Position numbers and translations under genes: made by a program. A DNA stretch of 64,000 bases from Paenibacillus oryzae. Its GTDB lineage: Bacteria > Bacillota > Bacilli > Paenibacillales > Paenibacillaceae. Positions 43,770 through 51,317 of the stretch are shown here, piece after piece (position 1 is the first letter of the stretch; the number at the start of each line of letters is the position of its first letter). The notes below the pieces were generated by a model. It made no database searches and was not told the origin of the DNA. It was given only the letters and a program-made list of their open reading frames with translations. Location: the NCBI RefSeq assembly GCF_001675045.1, contig NZ_LYPA01000066.1, positions 1 to 64,000 on the forward strand. The letters are read 5' to 3'.

Positions 43770-44571
43770 AACGAATCGTCAGGCCCGCCGCGACATAAAG
43801 CGCGGTGGGCAATATACCCGTTATGGGCGAAGCCCATATCTCCTTGCCGGCGGCAACCGTTATATAACCGTCAATAACAAGCGGGTTAAGAAGACTGTCC
43901 TCCACCGCATGCATCAATACGCCAGGCCATATGGAGCCTGCAATTCTGTACAGCTCCACAAACAGCACCGACCAGGCAACCATGGAAACAACCGCAATAG
44001 CAGCAAATGTTATTTTGTTAACAGGCAGCACCGTATACATCATGTCATCGGGCAAAAAATACAAGTAATAGGGCACATGCCAGACACCCCAAATGATACC
44101 GGCGATTCCGTACAGAGCCCAGTCGCCGGTTCCCCGCTGCACCAGCTTGGCAGTCAAATATCCCCGCCAGACAGCCTCCTCAAATATATTTTTGACAAAC
44201 TGGATCAGCAAAAGGCTCATAAACACGCCCCCCAGGGCGCTTAACCTGAGATTGGAGAAGTCGATCCATCCGGTGGCGTAGCCGGCTAGCAGCACAATGG
44301 ACGTAACCAGCGGATAAGTCAGCAGAGCAACCAAATACCAAGGCCATCCCGTGCGCAATGCCGGGGCAAGGCCCGCTCCCTTCCATCCGTCTCCGGCAAA
44401 GGAGCGAAGGACAATAACCGTAAGAAGCGGAAGGACAAGCCATAGCCCCATTCCTAGCGTATTGCCCGCCTGCTGGCCCTCCAGCAAGCTGTCAACCCAT
44501 ACGCCAAACCATCCGCTGGCGATTACAACAATAACGAAAATAATGAAATTCCGTGTTCCCTGCGCCTTCAT
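43744..44571 (-). CDS. CPBP family intramembrane glutamic endopeptidase
   Basis: An approximately 275-residue membrane protein with seven to eight helices. FEEAVWRGYLTAKLV is the EExxxR motif with the catalytic glutamates, and AGIIWGVWHVPYYLYFLP carries the conserved His (FxxxH type). AVEDSLLNPL in the last helix is the third motif region. CPBP (Abi) proteases include Rce1 homologues and bacteriocin self-immunity proteins. Start at 44571 was chosen for GGCAGGTG 6 bases upstream; it lies 18 bases after the tetR stop, so the two form an operon. Confidence 0.9.
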   Translation of the reverse strand: MKAQGTRNFIIFVIVVIASGWFGVWVDSLLEGQQAGNTLGMGLWLVLPLLTVIVLRSFAGDGWKGAGLAPALRTGWPWYLVALLTYPLVTSIVLLAGYATGWIDFSNLRLSALGGVFMSLLLIQFVKNIFEEAVWRGYLTAKLVQRGTGDWALYGIAGIIWGVWHVPYYLYFLPDDMMYTVLPVNKITFAAIAVVSMVAWSVLFVELYRIAGSIWPGVLMHAVEDSLLNPLVIDGYITVAAGKEIWASPITGILPTALYVAAGLTIRSIRRRRSA

Positions 44572-44588
44572 ATTCAGCACCTGCCTTT

Positions 44589-45167
44589 CTACGATTTGGT
44601 TAAAATGTCCATAATCCATGCAGCTTCAGGCATGGGATCATCCGGTCTTAACGCAATATGCCCGGCAATGCCCTGAATAGCATTCCAGAAGGCAAGCGAA
44701 AGCGCAACGGGGTCGCCTTTTTTGAACTGGCCAAGCCTCTGACCCTCCATAATCAATTCCTTGCTTAACAACGAAACGTTTCGGACATCCAGCATGTCGT
44801 TTACCTTTTGCGAAATATCGCGATGGAAAAAGGCGTTCCCCATCAATACAAACATTTTGGCCGAAAATGGATATTCCAGCATGGCAAGCAGCTCCGATAC
44901 TAAAGCGTGCAGAAAAGCAGCTGGATCGGTCATCCCGGAGGAAAAATCAATGTCCATCCTCTGGCAGCCAATCTTGATCAGCTCCTCGTAGATATGCTCC
45001 TTGGAGTTAAAGTAATGAAACATCAGACCTGAGCTAATGCCCGCCGCCTTGGAAATCTCCCTTGTAGAAGTGCCATAATAGCCCCGCGCAACAAATTGCT
45101 CCAGCGCTACCTGCAGCAATTGAAGCCTTCGCTGCTCATGCTGCTCCTGTTTAGTTACCAAAACCAT
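44589..45167 (-). CDS. TetR family regulator (operon with CPBP protease)
   Basis: A 192-residue TetR repressor. ALEQFVARGYYGTSTREISK then AAGISSGLMFHYFNSKEHIY is the DNA-binding domain (about residues 17-60). It begins a two-gene operon with the CPBP protease. Upstream are 17-bp direct repeats and two palindromes (45183-45290) next to the promoter, which suggests autoregulation. Confidence 0.9.
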   Translation of the reverse strand: MVLVTKQEQHEQRRLQLLQVALEQFVARGYYGTSTREISKAAGISSGLMFHYFNSKEHIYEELIKIGCQRMDIDFSSGMTDPAAFLHALVSELLAMLEYPFSAKMFVLMGNAFFHRDISQKVNDMLDVRNVSLLSKELIMEGQRLGQFKKGDPVALSLAFWNAIQGIAGHIALRPDDPMPEAAWIMDILTKS

Positions 45168-45182
45168 TCTCCTTTCCGCGAA

Positions 45183-45267
45183 TCATGTTATTACGACTCT
45201 CATGTTATTACGGTTGTCATGTTATTACGGTTGTCATGTTATTACGCTTGTCATTTCATTAAGCAAA
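45183..45267. repeat. 17-bp direct repeats upstream of tetR
   Basis: Four units TCATGTTATTACGGTTG (first and fourth with small changes) and a fifth degenerate one follow each other at 45183, 45200, 45217, 45234 and 45251, with no spacer. They lie between the tetR coding region and its operator, inside the transcribed leader. Confidence 0.85.
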
Positions 45268-45322
45268 TGCTCAATATTAAGCACTTGCTTAATATACTAA
45301 ACACCTCTTTGCCTGTTGTCAA
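45261..45322 (-). promoter_or_regulatory. tetR promoter with two tandem palindromes
   Basis: On the minus strand TTGACA (45322-45317) and TAGTAT about 17 bases on form the promoter. Downstream lie AAGCA-CT-TGCTT (45279-45290) and AGCA-AA-TGCT (45262-45271), two palindromes about 18 bp apart that share the AAGCAnnTGCTT core. ATTAAGCAA and TTGCTTAAT also pair across both. This is the layout expected for two TetR dimers. Confidence 0.65.
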
Positions 45323-45425
45323 TTGTCCACACTTTTTTAATTGCTATATCATGTCCAGCGAGGGATAATAAATAAGATTTAGTCTATGAGAGGCTATAAT
45401 TATTGAATACGGAGGTTATCTCAAC

Positions 45426-47213
45426 ATGAGTTTTGCTATTCTGCATTCCTTCATCAAGGAGGGAGATTCCAATCGCCATTACGCTCTTTGTCTGGCTGTG
45501 GAAAGCCAAGGTCAGTTAACGCTGTTAAATGACGGACAGCCCGTATTATTTTCATTACATGAGAAGAAAAAAATGGGGTCTCCCGTTCTGTTCAGAAAGC
45601 CGGATGGAAAGCTGGGGCTTGCGGCAGCAGCTTTCGAAGGCTCTGAATATATCCTTCTGTACGACTGCGCAGAGGATTGGACGTTTACGAACGAGCGGCA
45701 TGTTCGCGTTAATAAAGCCGGCATACCGGTCAAGTCATTTTCGATCAGCTACAGCCAAGACCAAAAAGAATTCATCTTGCAATGGAGCGATGGCAGCCAA
45801 GGCTATGTATCCGTTTCTTCGGACTGGACAACGTTCAGCGAACCTGCAACGGCTGATTTTGAGAAGACACAAGCCCATATTCCGGTAGCTGATGCCATCT
45901 GTGTTTCGTCGCTCCTGATCAGCACCGAGGAATACGCAGCGCTGATTATGCGTTATAACAAGCCGCAGCATACCGGATTTGCCGAAGCGTTTGCAGATAT
46001 GAGCCTGCTTGTTGACGCTAATGCAGGGGACCTTAACCTGCCGGATCAGGTTACAGCAACCTACAGCGATGGTTCCACTAAAGGATTTGGCGTAGCATGG
46101 GATACAGAAGCCGTTGATTTTACAACGCCCGGCGTGTATACGCTTACGGGAAGGATCAAACAGCCGCAATATCCCAATCCGCTAATCAGAGAACGAGCGG
46201 ACCCTTTTATTTTTTATGATAATGAAACGGGTTTCTATTATTTCACCGCCTCTTATCCGACCTATGGGCATGATCACAACAATGAAATTCAGGCGGACGG
46301 CTATGATCGAATTATGATCAGACGCTCCCGCACGCTGGAGGGCTTGGCGACTGCGGAGGAAATCGAAGTATGGAACGAAGAAAATTCCTCTGTAAACCAT
46401 CGCTACATCTGGGCGCCAGAGCTGCACAAAATCGGTGGCAAATGGTACATTCTCTGCACAGCCAGCAGCGAGCCGGACAATGTATGGGGTATCCGGCCTA
46501 TGTTTATTCCTTGCAATGGCGACGTTATGGACGTCTCCGCATGGTCGCGCGACGGACATTATGCGTTTAACGGCGTTAACGATGGCTCGTTCAGCACTTT
46601 TTCGCTGGATATGACGTATTTCCAGCACATGGAGCAGCATTATGTCATTTGGGCGGAAAAGCCTGCTGGCTCCAGATTGTATATGGCCACGATAGATCCG
46701 GCTCAGCCCTGGAGGCTCACCAGTCCCCGGATCGAGCTTTCTGTCCCGGACTATGCGTGGGAGCAAGGCCAAGGCGATCAGATTGACGAAGGGCCGGTCG
46801 TAATCAAGCATTCCGGGCGGGTATTTGTCTTTTTCTCCGCTTGCACCGTTGATGCCAACTATTGCATGGGGTATCTGCATGCGGATGAAAACGCCGACCT
46901 GATGAAGCTGGAAAGCTGGACAAAAAATCCGTTTCCTATTCTGTCCACACATGATTTCGACGACGGTCAGCAAGGCCCGGGGCACAACTCCTTTACGCGC
47001 GATGAGCTAGGAAATACCGTATTATGCTACCACTCCCGCACCAAGGGCGAACCCGGAGACGGCGGGCTGGATGATCCCGGCAGACATGCCCGAATCAAGC
47101 CAATTCATTTTGCCAGTGACGGAAGACCGGTGCTTAATATGAGCCTGGAGGAAGAGCTACGGCCCGATTTATCAGTTCTCACTCTCAAAATAAACGTGTT
47201 GGACCAAGCATAA
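45426..47213 (+). CDS. glycoside hydrolase family 43 protein with Big_4-like domain
   Basis: A 595-residue hydrolase without a signal peptide. Residues 1 to about 175 are a beta-rich domain resembling part of a propeller. About 195-245 is a bacterial Ig-like (Big_4) domain (VTATYSDGSTKGFGVAWDTE). From about 250 the five-bladed GH43 propeller begins: RERADPFIFYDNETGFYYF has the catalytic base Asp, RYIWAPELHKIGGKWYILC is the conserved W-A-P-E block, and QIDEGPVVIKHSGRVFVFFS holds the catalytic acid Glu. GPGHNSFTRDELGNTVLCYH is the end of the blade set. Alpha-L-arabinofuranosidase or beta-xylosidase activity is likely. GGAGG lies upstream of the ATG. Lack of export suggests oligosaccharide substrates inside the cell. 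Confidence 0.9.
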   Translation: MSFAILHSFIKEGDSNRHYALCLAVESQGQLTLLNDGQPVLFSLHEKKKMGSPVLFRKPDGKLGLAAAAFEGSEYILLYDCAEDWTFTNERHVRVNKAGIPVKSFSISYSQDQKEFILQWSDGSQGYVSVSSDWTTFSEPATADFEKTQAHIPVADAICVSSLLISTEEYAALIMRYNKPQHTGFAEAFADMSLLVDANAGDLNLPDQVTATYSDGSTKGFGVAWDTEAVDFTTPGVYTLTGRIKQPQYPNPLIRERADPFIFYDNETGFYYFTASYPTYGHDHNNEIQADGYDRIMIRRSRTLEGLATAEEIEVWNEENSSVNHRYIWAPELHKIGGKWYILCTASSEPDNVWGIRPMFIPCNGDVMDVSAWSRDGHYAFNGVNDGSFSTFSLDMTYFQHMEQHYVIWAEKPAGSRLYMATIDPAQPWRLTSPRIELSVPDYAWEQGQGDQIDEGPVVIKHSGRVFVFFSACTVDANYCMGYLHADENADLMKLESWTKNPFPILSTHDFDDGQQGPGHNSFTRDELGNTVLCYHSRTKGEPGDGGLDDPGRHARIKPIHFASDGRPVLNMSLEEELRPDLSVLTLKINVLDQA

Positions 47214-47230
47214 CGGTTGCCTTGCACAGA

Positions 47231-47292
47231 AACGGCCGGCCCTCATGGTATTTGCTCCATTGGGGCGAATGCCTTGATAGCCGGCCTTTATT
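47231..47292 (+). terminator. terminator of the GH43 gene
   Basis: GGCCGGC (47234-47240) pairs with GCCGGCC (47280-47286) and is followed by TTTATTT. The loop is long (about 39 bases) with partial inner pairing. Confidence 0.6.
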
Positions 47293-47330
47293 TCTAAAGC
47301 TTCCATGCAGATCACACTTGACCTACAAAT

Positions 47331-47717
47331 CTAAAACTCATCCGTTATATCGGTCCAGTTGCCCCAATCCGGCAGCTTTTGAACACGCCAGTAGTCCAGA
47401 AACATGGCGATTACCTCGTTTGCGTCAAGCGTCTGATAGCTGTAATGCTTAAACCCGTCTTCCCCGTCCTTAAACCGGATTTCGACAATGATGCCTCCCT
47501 TGTCATCCTTGGCCGGGATGGCTTGCAAATAAAAGCTTTCCTGAATCAGCTCGCTAGGCTCAAGAACGATAAAATCCTCGGAATCTTCGCTAAACTCCCC
47601 GATAATATCGGTAAAAAGCTGCTCGTTGATATCCTTGTTCGGGAAGGTGGCCCATTGCGTGTTAAGGGTATACACTAACGCTGCATCATTTTTACCGCCT
47701 TGTTTTTGCTGCTCCAT
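47331..47717 (-). CDS. small conserved hypothetical protein
   Basis: A 128-residue acidic cytosolic protein, no signal or membrane helix. Seen in it: VYTLNTQWATFPNKDINEQL, IIVEIRFKDGEDGFKHYSY and a C-terminal MFLDYWRVQKLPDWGNWTDI. I do not recognise the family. The ATG at 47717 is preceded by GGAGGAAAGG; eight residues more are possible to 47741. Confidence 0.7.
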   Translation of the reverse strand: MEQQKQGGKNDAALVYTLNTQWATFPNKDINEQLFTDIIGEFSEDSEDFIVLEPSELIQESFYLQAIPAKDDKGGIIVEIRFKDGEDGFKHYSYQTLDANEVIAMFLDYWRVQKLPDWGNWTDITDEF

Positions 47718-47910
47718 ATTCCTTTCCTCCGCTCTCCTCAATATTCAATGGTTAATTTATCCTGAATTGCATCAATAAATACAATGATATAATCATCTGC
47801 GTTCACGTATATACACTAAGATATCATAATATGATTTGCAGACAAGATGCCAGGAGAGCAAAAAGAAACAGGTAAAGAGACCCAGAAGATAAGAAAGCAG
47901 ATGGGTAAAG

Positions 47911-48085
47911 ACAGGCCAATATGTTCGAAAAGACAGCGGATACAAACAGGGCAACAGTGTTGCAAAGCTGGCGGGTACAGACAAGTCAACATGGCCGAAA
48001 AGCTGGCGGATGCAGACTGGCCTACATGGTCGGAAAGCTGGCGGATGTAGACTGGCCTACATGGTCGGAAAGCTAGCGGATAGGA
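47911..48085. repeat. 35-bp tandem array, five units
   Basis: Units start at 47911, 47946, 47981, 48016 and 48051. The last two are nearly identical (ACTGGCCTACATGGTCGGAA then AGCTGGCGGATGTAG); the first three are progressively diverged, which suggests growth from the right end. A weakly similar sixth unit may precede. No frame is open with a start signal through the array. Confidence 0.85.
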
Positions 48086-48088
48086 AGA

Positions 48089-48266
48089 GGACAGAAATGT
48101 CCGTTATAGCTGATTTCAAGGTGCTTGTCTTTTTGTGACGGTCGTTTATGTCCGTTACAGACATAATTCTTGTGATTATCACCCTTTTTATGGCTCTGAC
48201 GGACAAAAATATCCGTTAAAAATGATAAAAGCCGCGTTTTGAGCTTCTAGCGGACAAAACTGTCCG
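48089..48266. repeat. dispersed GGACA-TGTCC hairpins
   Basis: GGACA-GAAA-TGTCC (48089-48102), ACGGACAAAAATATCCGT (48199-48216) and CGGACA-AAAC-TGTCCG (48251-48266) are three related palindromes; TATGTC and GACATA at about 48148-48167 form a fourth. They are spaced irregularly. They look like decayed copies of a short palindromic intergenic repeat rather than operators. Confidence 0.6.
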
Positions 48267-48420
48267 TCAGCCACAACGTACCATTACAAACAAGAGCAGG
48301 ATCAGAAGTCGCTGTTATGATCGATTGCGTCTATTGCAACATTCTGGCCTTATCGCTAAAAACCTGGGGTAAAAGCTAGGGGATAGAAGCTAGAGCGTAA
48401 AAGCTAGAGCGGAGAAGCTA

Positions 48421-48442
48421 GGGCGTGTTTGCAAACCCGCTC
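48421..48442. mobile_element. possible internally deleted MITE end pair
   Basis: GGGCGTGTTTGCAAACCCGC plus TC is a near-perfect palindrome flanked by CTA on the left and TAG on the right, the same flanks and first eight bases as the 162-bp element at 50250-50411. It could be a residue of the same family. Confidence 0.35.
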
Positions 48443-48495
48443 TAGGGACGAATTACATCCGCATCCGCCACCGCCACTTCTATATATGCTATTCA

Positions 48496-48544
48496 CGCAA
48501 AAGGAGCCTTCCGATCCGCTGAGAGTGGATTGGAAGGCTCCTTT
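48496..48544 (-). terminator. terminator of the AAC(3)-family gene
   Basis: AAAGGAGCCTTCC (48500-48512) and GGAAGGCTCCTTT (48532-48544) make a perfect 13-bp stem 20 bases after the leftward stop codon, followed by TTTTGCG on that strand. Confidence 0.78.
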
Positions 48545-48564
48545 ACACCTATCATGCGATTCTA

Positions 48565-49326
48565 TCAAATCTGAAGAGCCTCATTATCTGAAAATAAATC
48601 CGGATTTCCCTTCAGCATTTCCGTCAGAATTTCTGTCATAGCGACCGTATCGCACACCCTGGCAACAGAGTCGCCAAAGCGCCCCTTGGTCATTGCGCCT
48701 TTGCTCTCGAGAATGTCATCTACCTTCCAGAAATGCTCCGACCATGGCAAGCCGCAATGCCTGCGGGAAGGAACCGGAATTTCACTGCCGTCGGGCAGCA
48801 CCGTATAAAGCATTTCATGGCTATCCGTCAATCGCCCCGGAATATCAACCCATTCTTCAATGCCATGAATAAACGTATTGCGCTTTAAGTCAACTCCAAC
48901 CAATAAAATGGTTGCCTTGCGGTCAAGCAGCTTTCCCCAAGCGGAGCCTCTGGCGCATGGCGTATCAAACAGATGGTCGCTGCTTGTAAACTCCAGCGCG
49001 TCTTGTCCTAACGCGGCTACGGAATGAGTCGGGTGCCAGGAGCGGACCACGCCGGGCCTTTTGCGAAAAAGCTCAGGCAAAATACCGACGCAAACCTCGG
49101 ACTTTTCCACATCGAATTTTGGATTGCTTCCATTTATATATGACCATGTATGAGTAGGAAGCACCAGCAGTCCTTTCGCCATATATTCTGTAAACGCATC
49201 CAGAACGGTGTCTGCTCCTCCTTCAACCTCGCCAATGCTTTTCATGGAGGAGTGCACCAGCAAGGTGCCATCCTCTCTGATACCAAGCTGCTTCAGCTGA
49301 TTCAGCAAGCTTTCTTTTGTATGCAA
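48565..49326 (-). CDS. AAC(3) family N-acetyltransferase (YokD-like)
   Basis: A 253-residue acetyltransferase of the Antibiotic_NAT fold. LLVHSSMKSIGEVEGGADTV is the acetyl-CoA-binding start, LVLPTHTWSY the second motif and HPTHSVAALGQDA the conserved catalytic His region; DTPCARGSAWGKLLDRKATI and LLVGVDLKRNTFIHGIEE complete the pattern. Such proteins include aminoglycoside 3-N-acetyltransferases and chromosomal homologues like B. subtilis YokD with other acceptors. No mobile element carries it and it has its own terminator, so resistance should not be presumed. Confidence 0.88.
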   Translation of the reverse strand: MHTKESLLNQLKQLGIREDGTLLVHSSMKSIGEVEGGADTVLDAFTEYMAKGLLVLPTHTWSYINGSNPKFDVEKSEVCVGILPELFRKRPGVVRSWHPTHSVAALGQDALEFTSSDHLFDTPCARGSAWGKLLDRKATILLVGVDLKRNTFIHGIEEWVDIPGRLTDSHEMLYTVLPDGSEIPVPSRRHCGLPWSEHFWKVDDILESKGAMTKGRFGDSVARVCDTVAMTEILTEMLKGNPDLFSDNEALQI

Positions 49327-49356
49327 AACCCTACCACCCTTCCTATCGCTGCACGG

Positions 49357-50220
49357 TTACTCCTGTTCCATAACAATATCACTACAACGAATGATGAGAT
49401 CAGCCATCTTTTCGCCCGAAAACAGCATATGAGCCTCATAGCCGCTATCTACCTTATACAGCTCCTCATAAAGCCAATGGCTGCCTTCAATATATTGATC
49501 TTGTTTTATGATCTGGGCATCTTTAAAGGTTACCTTATTCAAGCTTGTAAAACCACCCTTCGTGTCCAGCCGCATCACTATGTTTTTGTTCACGACCAAC
49601 TCGGTCACTTTGCAATCATGGAATCCGAAGGTATGAGCAATTGAGTCTGGAATATCCTCTCCTTGCCTGACTTTGTTGCATTCATCCATAACCCTTCTTA
49701 TTTTCCGTTCATTTTCTTTACTCAGCTTTTTCAGCTCAGTCAATATTTCGTTCGTGCAATACCCCAGTGCAAACAGCCGTTTATCCGCAATGCGAGAGGA
49801 TAGCTCCGCCGGCAATGAATGAAACGCGCTTTCGCACTGCCATTCATGACGAGACCTGAATTCTGCCTGGCTCCCTGACTCATCAAAAGGAGGCCGGACA
49901 TCGAAGGCGGCAATTAATTGATGGATATGCTCTCTTTGCTCAGGCGGCATCTCGAATACGATAAGGTCCGCTTCGCTAATCTCTTCACCATTTAGCACCT
50001 TGCTAAGCGGTACTAAAGGAGCTCCGTCTTGCTTAAGCATGTAACGAGGATCGATATCGTACATTTCGCGCTCTAATTGGACAAATGCTTTTTCTTTTCT
50101 TTTATATAGACGTCTATATAACTCATCATCATGAATGTACGCTCCTTTATGCGACCTTTTCCCAAAATGAAGCCCCGTCTGCTGACACTGCTCGTACCAC
50201 TCTTTAGTCAAATATCTCAT
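49357..50220 (-). CDS. DUF4085 family protein
   Basis: A 287-residue cytosolic protein. MRYLTKEWYEQCQQTGLHFG is the DUF4085 start motif. The middle is helical and charged (KKLSKENERKIRRVMDECNK), and FGFHDCKVTELVVNKNIVMR and DTKGGFTSLNKVTF form a beta-rich C-terminal part. The function of the family is unknown. ATG 50220 has GGAGG 6 bases upstream. Its upstream region contains the MITE-like element. Confidence 0.85.
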   Translation of the reverse strand: MRYLTKEWYEQCQQTGLHFGKRSHKGAYIHDDELYRRLYKRKEKAFVQLEREMYDIDPRYMLKQDGAPLVPLSKVLNGEEISEADLIVFEMPPEQREHIHQLIAAFDVRPPFDESGSQAEFRSRHEWQCESAFHSLPAELSSRIADKRLFALGYCTNEILTELKKLSKENERKIRRVMDECNKVRQGEDIPDSIAHTFGFHDCKVTELVVNKNIVMRLDTKGGFTSLNKVTFKDAQIIKQDQYIEGSHWLYEELYKVDSGYEAHMLFSGEKMADLIIRCSDIVMEQE

Positions 50221-50249
50221 AAATGCCTCCAACCTATACGGATTTCACT

Positions 50250-50411
50250 AGGGCGTGTCTGAATACTCCGAGAGGAACAGGTTGTGCCGAATTTTCGTTC
50301 CCTACAAGGAAGTTTTGTGCAGGCTTACCGGGGGTAAGTCAAGCAAAACTGACGCAGAAGGGGGCGAAAAGGCGGTGCAAGATGACCTCAAGCGGGTTTT
50401 CAGACACGACC
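50250..50411. mobile_element. 162-bp MITE-like element
   Basis: Terminal inverted repeats GGGCGTGTCTGAA (50250-50262) and TTCAGACACGACC (50399-50411) differ at one position. Inner arms also pair: TTTTCGTTCCC with GGGGGCGAAAA, AGTTTTG with CAAAACT, and CTTACC with GGTAAG around CGGG, so the element can fold along its whole length. TA borders it on both sides (left CTA, right TAG), a 2-bp target duplication typical of Tc1/mariner/IS630-type transposition. No protein is encoded. The right border coincides with the stop codon of the next gene. Confidence 0.75.
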
Positions 50412-51058
50412 TAGCAATTATTCGTAACTTCCAATTCATTATTTTCATAGATTATGCCGTATGTCGCGCATAACAGCAAACCACCGCAAACCTCACTGCT
50501 CACTTGAAAGTTAATATACTCATCGGAGGTATTCAGCAAATCGGGGTGAATAGTCGCTATAAGTTTTTCAAAATTCAGCACGGGCAAATATTGAGCTACG
50601 ATTTGGAAGCTGGTAAGCTGATCGCAGTTGGTATAAGGATCATAAGCATATAGCTGCTCGTAAATGGGGCTTGAACCGTTGGAACCCGTTTTCAAGGCTC
50701 CCGACTCATCCTCAAACTTCTTGATGACCTCCTTATTAATATAATCCGGATATCCTCCATTACTGAACGTATTATCATCAAATTGCCAGAAAGGATACCC
50801 AATGTCGCACAGATGAGTGATGATCCACATCAGGAACTGCTCCCCGAGTTTGTCGGCATTCGCCTCCAGGTTTTTAAACCTGTCTTCGTAATAGACTGTC
50901 GCCTTATCCAAAATATCCATCTGCGACATTCCTTCGATAACTCCAGCCGCTTCACATCTATCTAGATCTATTATAATTTCATCAAACTTGCCCATGAAAC
51001 CCAAATCAACGGGCTTGCTCCAATACGCTTCCCCGTCAGCTGCTATTACAATCGACAT
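50411..51058 (-). CDS. hypothetical protein, stop codon at MITE border
   Basis: A 215-residue cytosolic protein without recognised family. MSIVIAADGEAYWSKPVDLG, then KFDEIIIDLDRCEAAGVIEG at the start; the middle is rich in Tyr, Asp and Asn (WQFDDNTFSNGGYPDYINKE), and the C-terminus has GGLLLCATYGIIYENNELEV. The TAG stop uses the TA flank and the last base of the MITE-like element, so either the element inserted exactly at the end of the gene or it removed the original C-terminus. It is separate from the DUF4085 gene, about 190 bases away. Confidence 0.7.
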   Translation of the reverse strand: MSIVIAADGEAYWSKPVDLGFMGKFDEIIIDLDRCEAAGVIEGMSQMDILDKATVYYEDRFKNLEANADKLGEQFLMWIITHLCDIGYPFWQFDDNTFSNGGYPDYINKEVIKKFEDESGALKTGSNGSSPIYEQLYAYDPYTNCDQLTSFQIVAQYLPVLNFEKLIATIHPDLLNTSDEYINFQVSSEVCGGLLLCATYGIIYENNELEVTNNC

Positions 51059-51317
51059 ATTTATCCTCCGCTTTCATCTATCGTTCCATTATATCAACAT
51101 TTTTCCAAATTCCAAACCAACCCGATGCAACAAATGAATACTAGAATTATTTGGAGAAGTAACCTAATATAGATGTAAGATCGGTCACTAATGTAACCAC
51201 GAACACATTTTTTTGAATAAAAATCTTTTATACTAGTAGGAAGTAAAGGGGGCACTGACCAGAATCCTATAAATCAGAACTGCTAACTAATAAAAACGAC
51301 ACCACAGGAGGATTAGT

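Larger units (their letters stand above)
47718..48564. other. 850-bp gene-free, repeat-rich spacer
   Basis: No gene is supported. From left to right: the promoter zone of the leftward hypothetical gene, a 35-bp tandem array (47911-48085), hairpin motifs of the GGACA/TGTCC type (48089-48266), a run of AAAAGCTAGAGCG-like words (about 48358-48420), a small palindrome flanked by CTA and TAG (48421-48442), and the terminator of the acetyltransferase gene. Confidence 0.7.

Noticed and set aside
45183..45267. Replication iterons
   Set aside because: No rep gene is present, and the repeats lie in the leader of a tetR gene.
46182..46985. 267-residue minus-strand frame opposite the GH43 gene
   Set aside because: It is antisense to conserved catalytic motifs and has no start signals.
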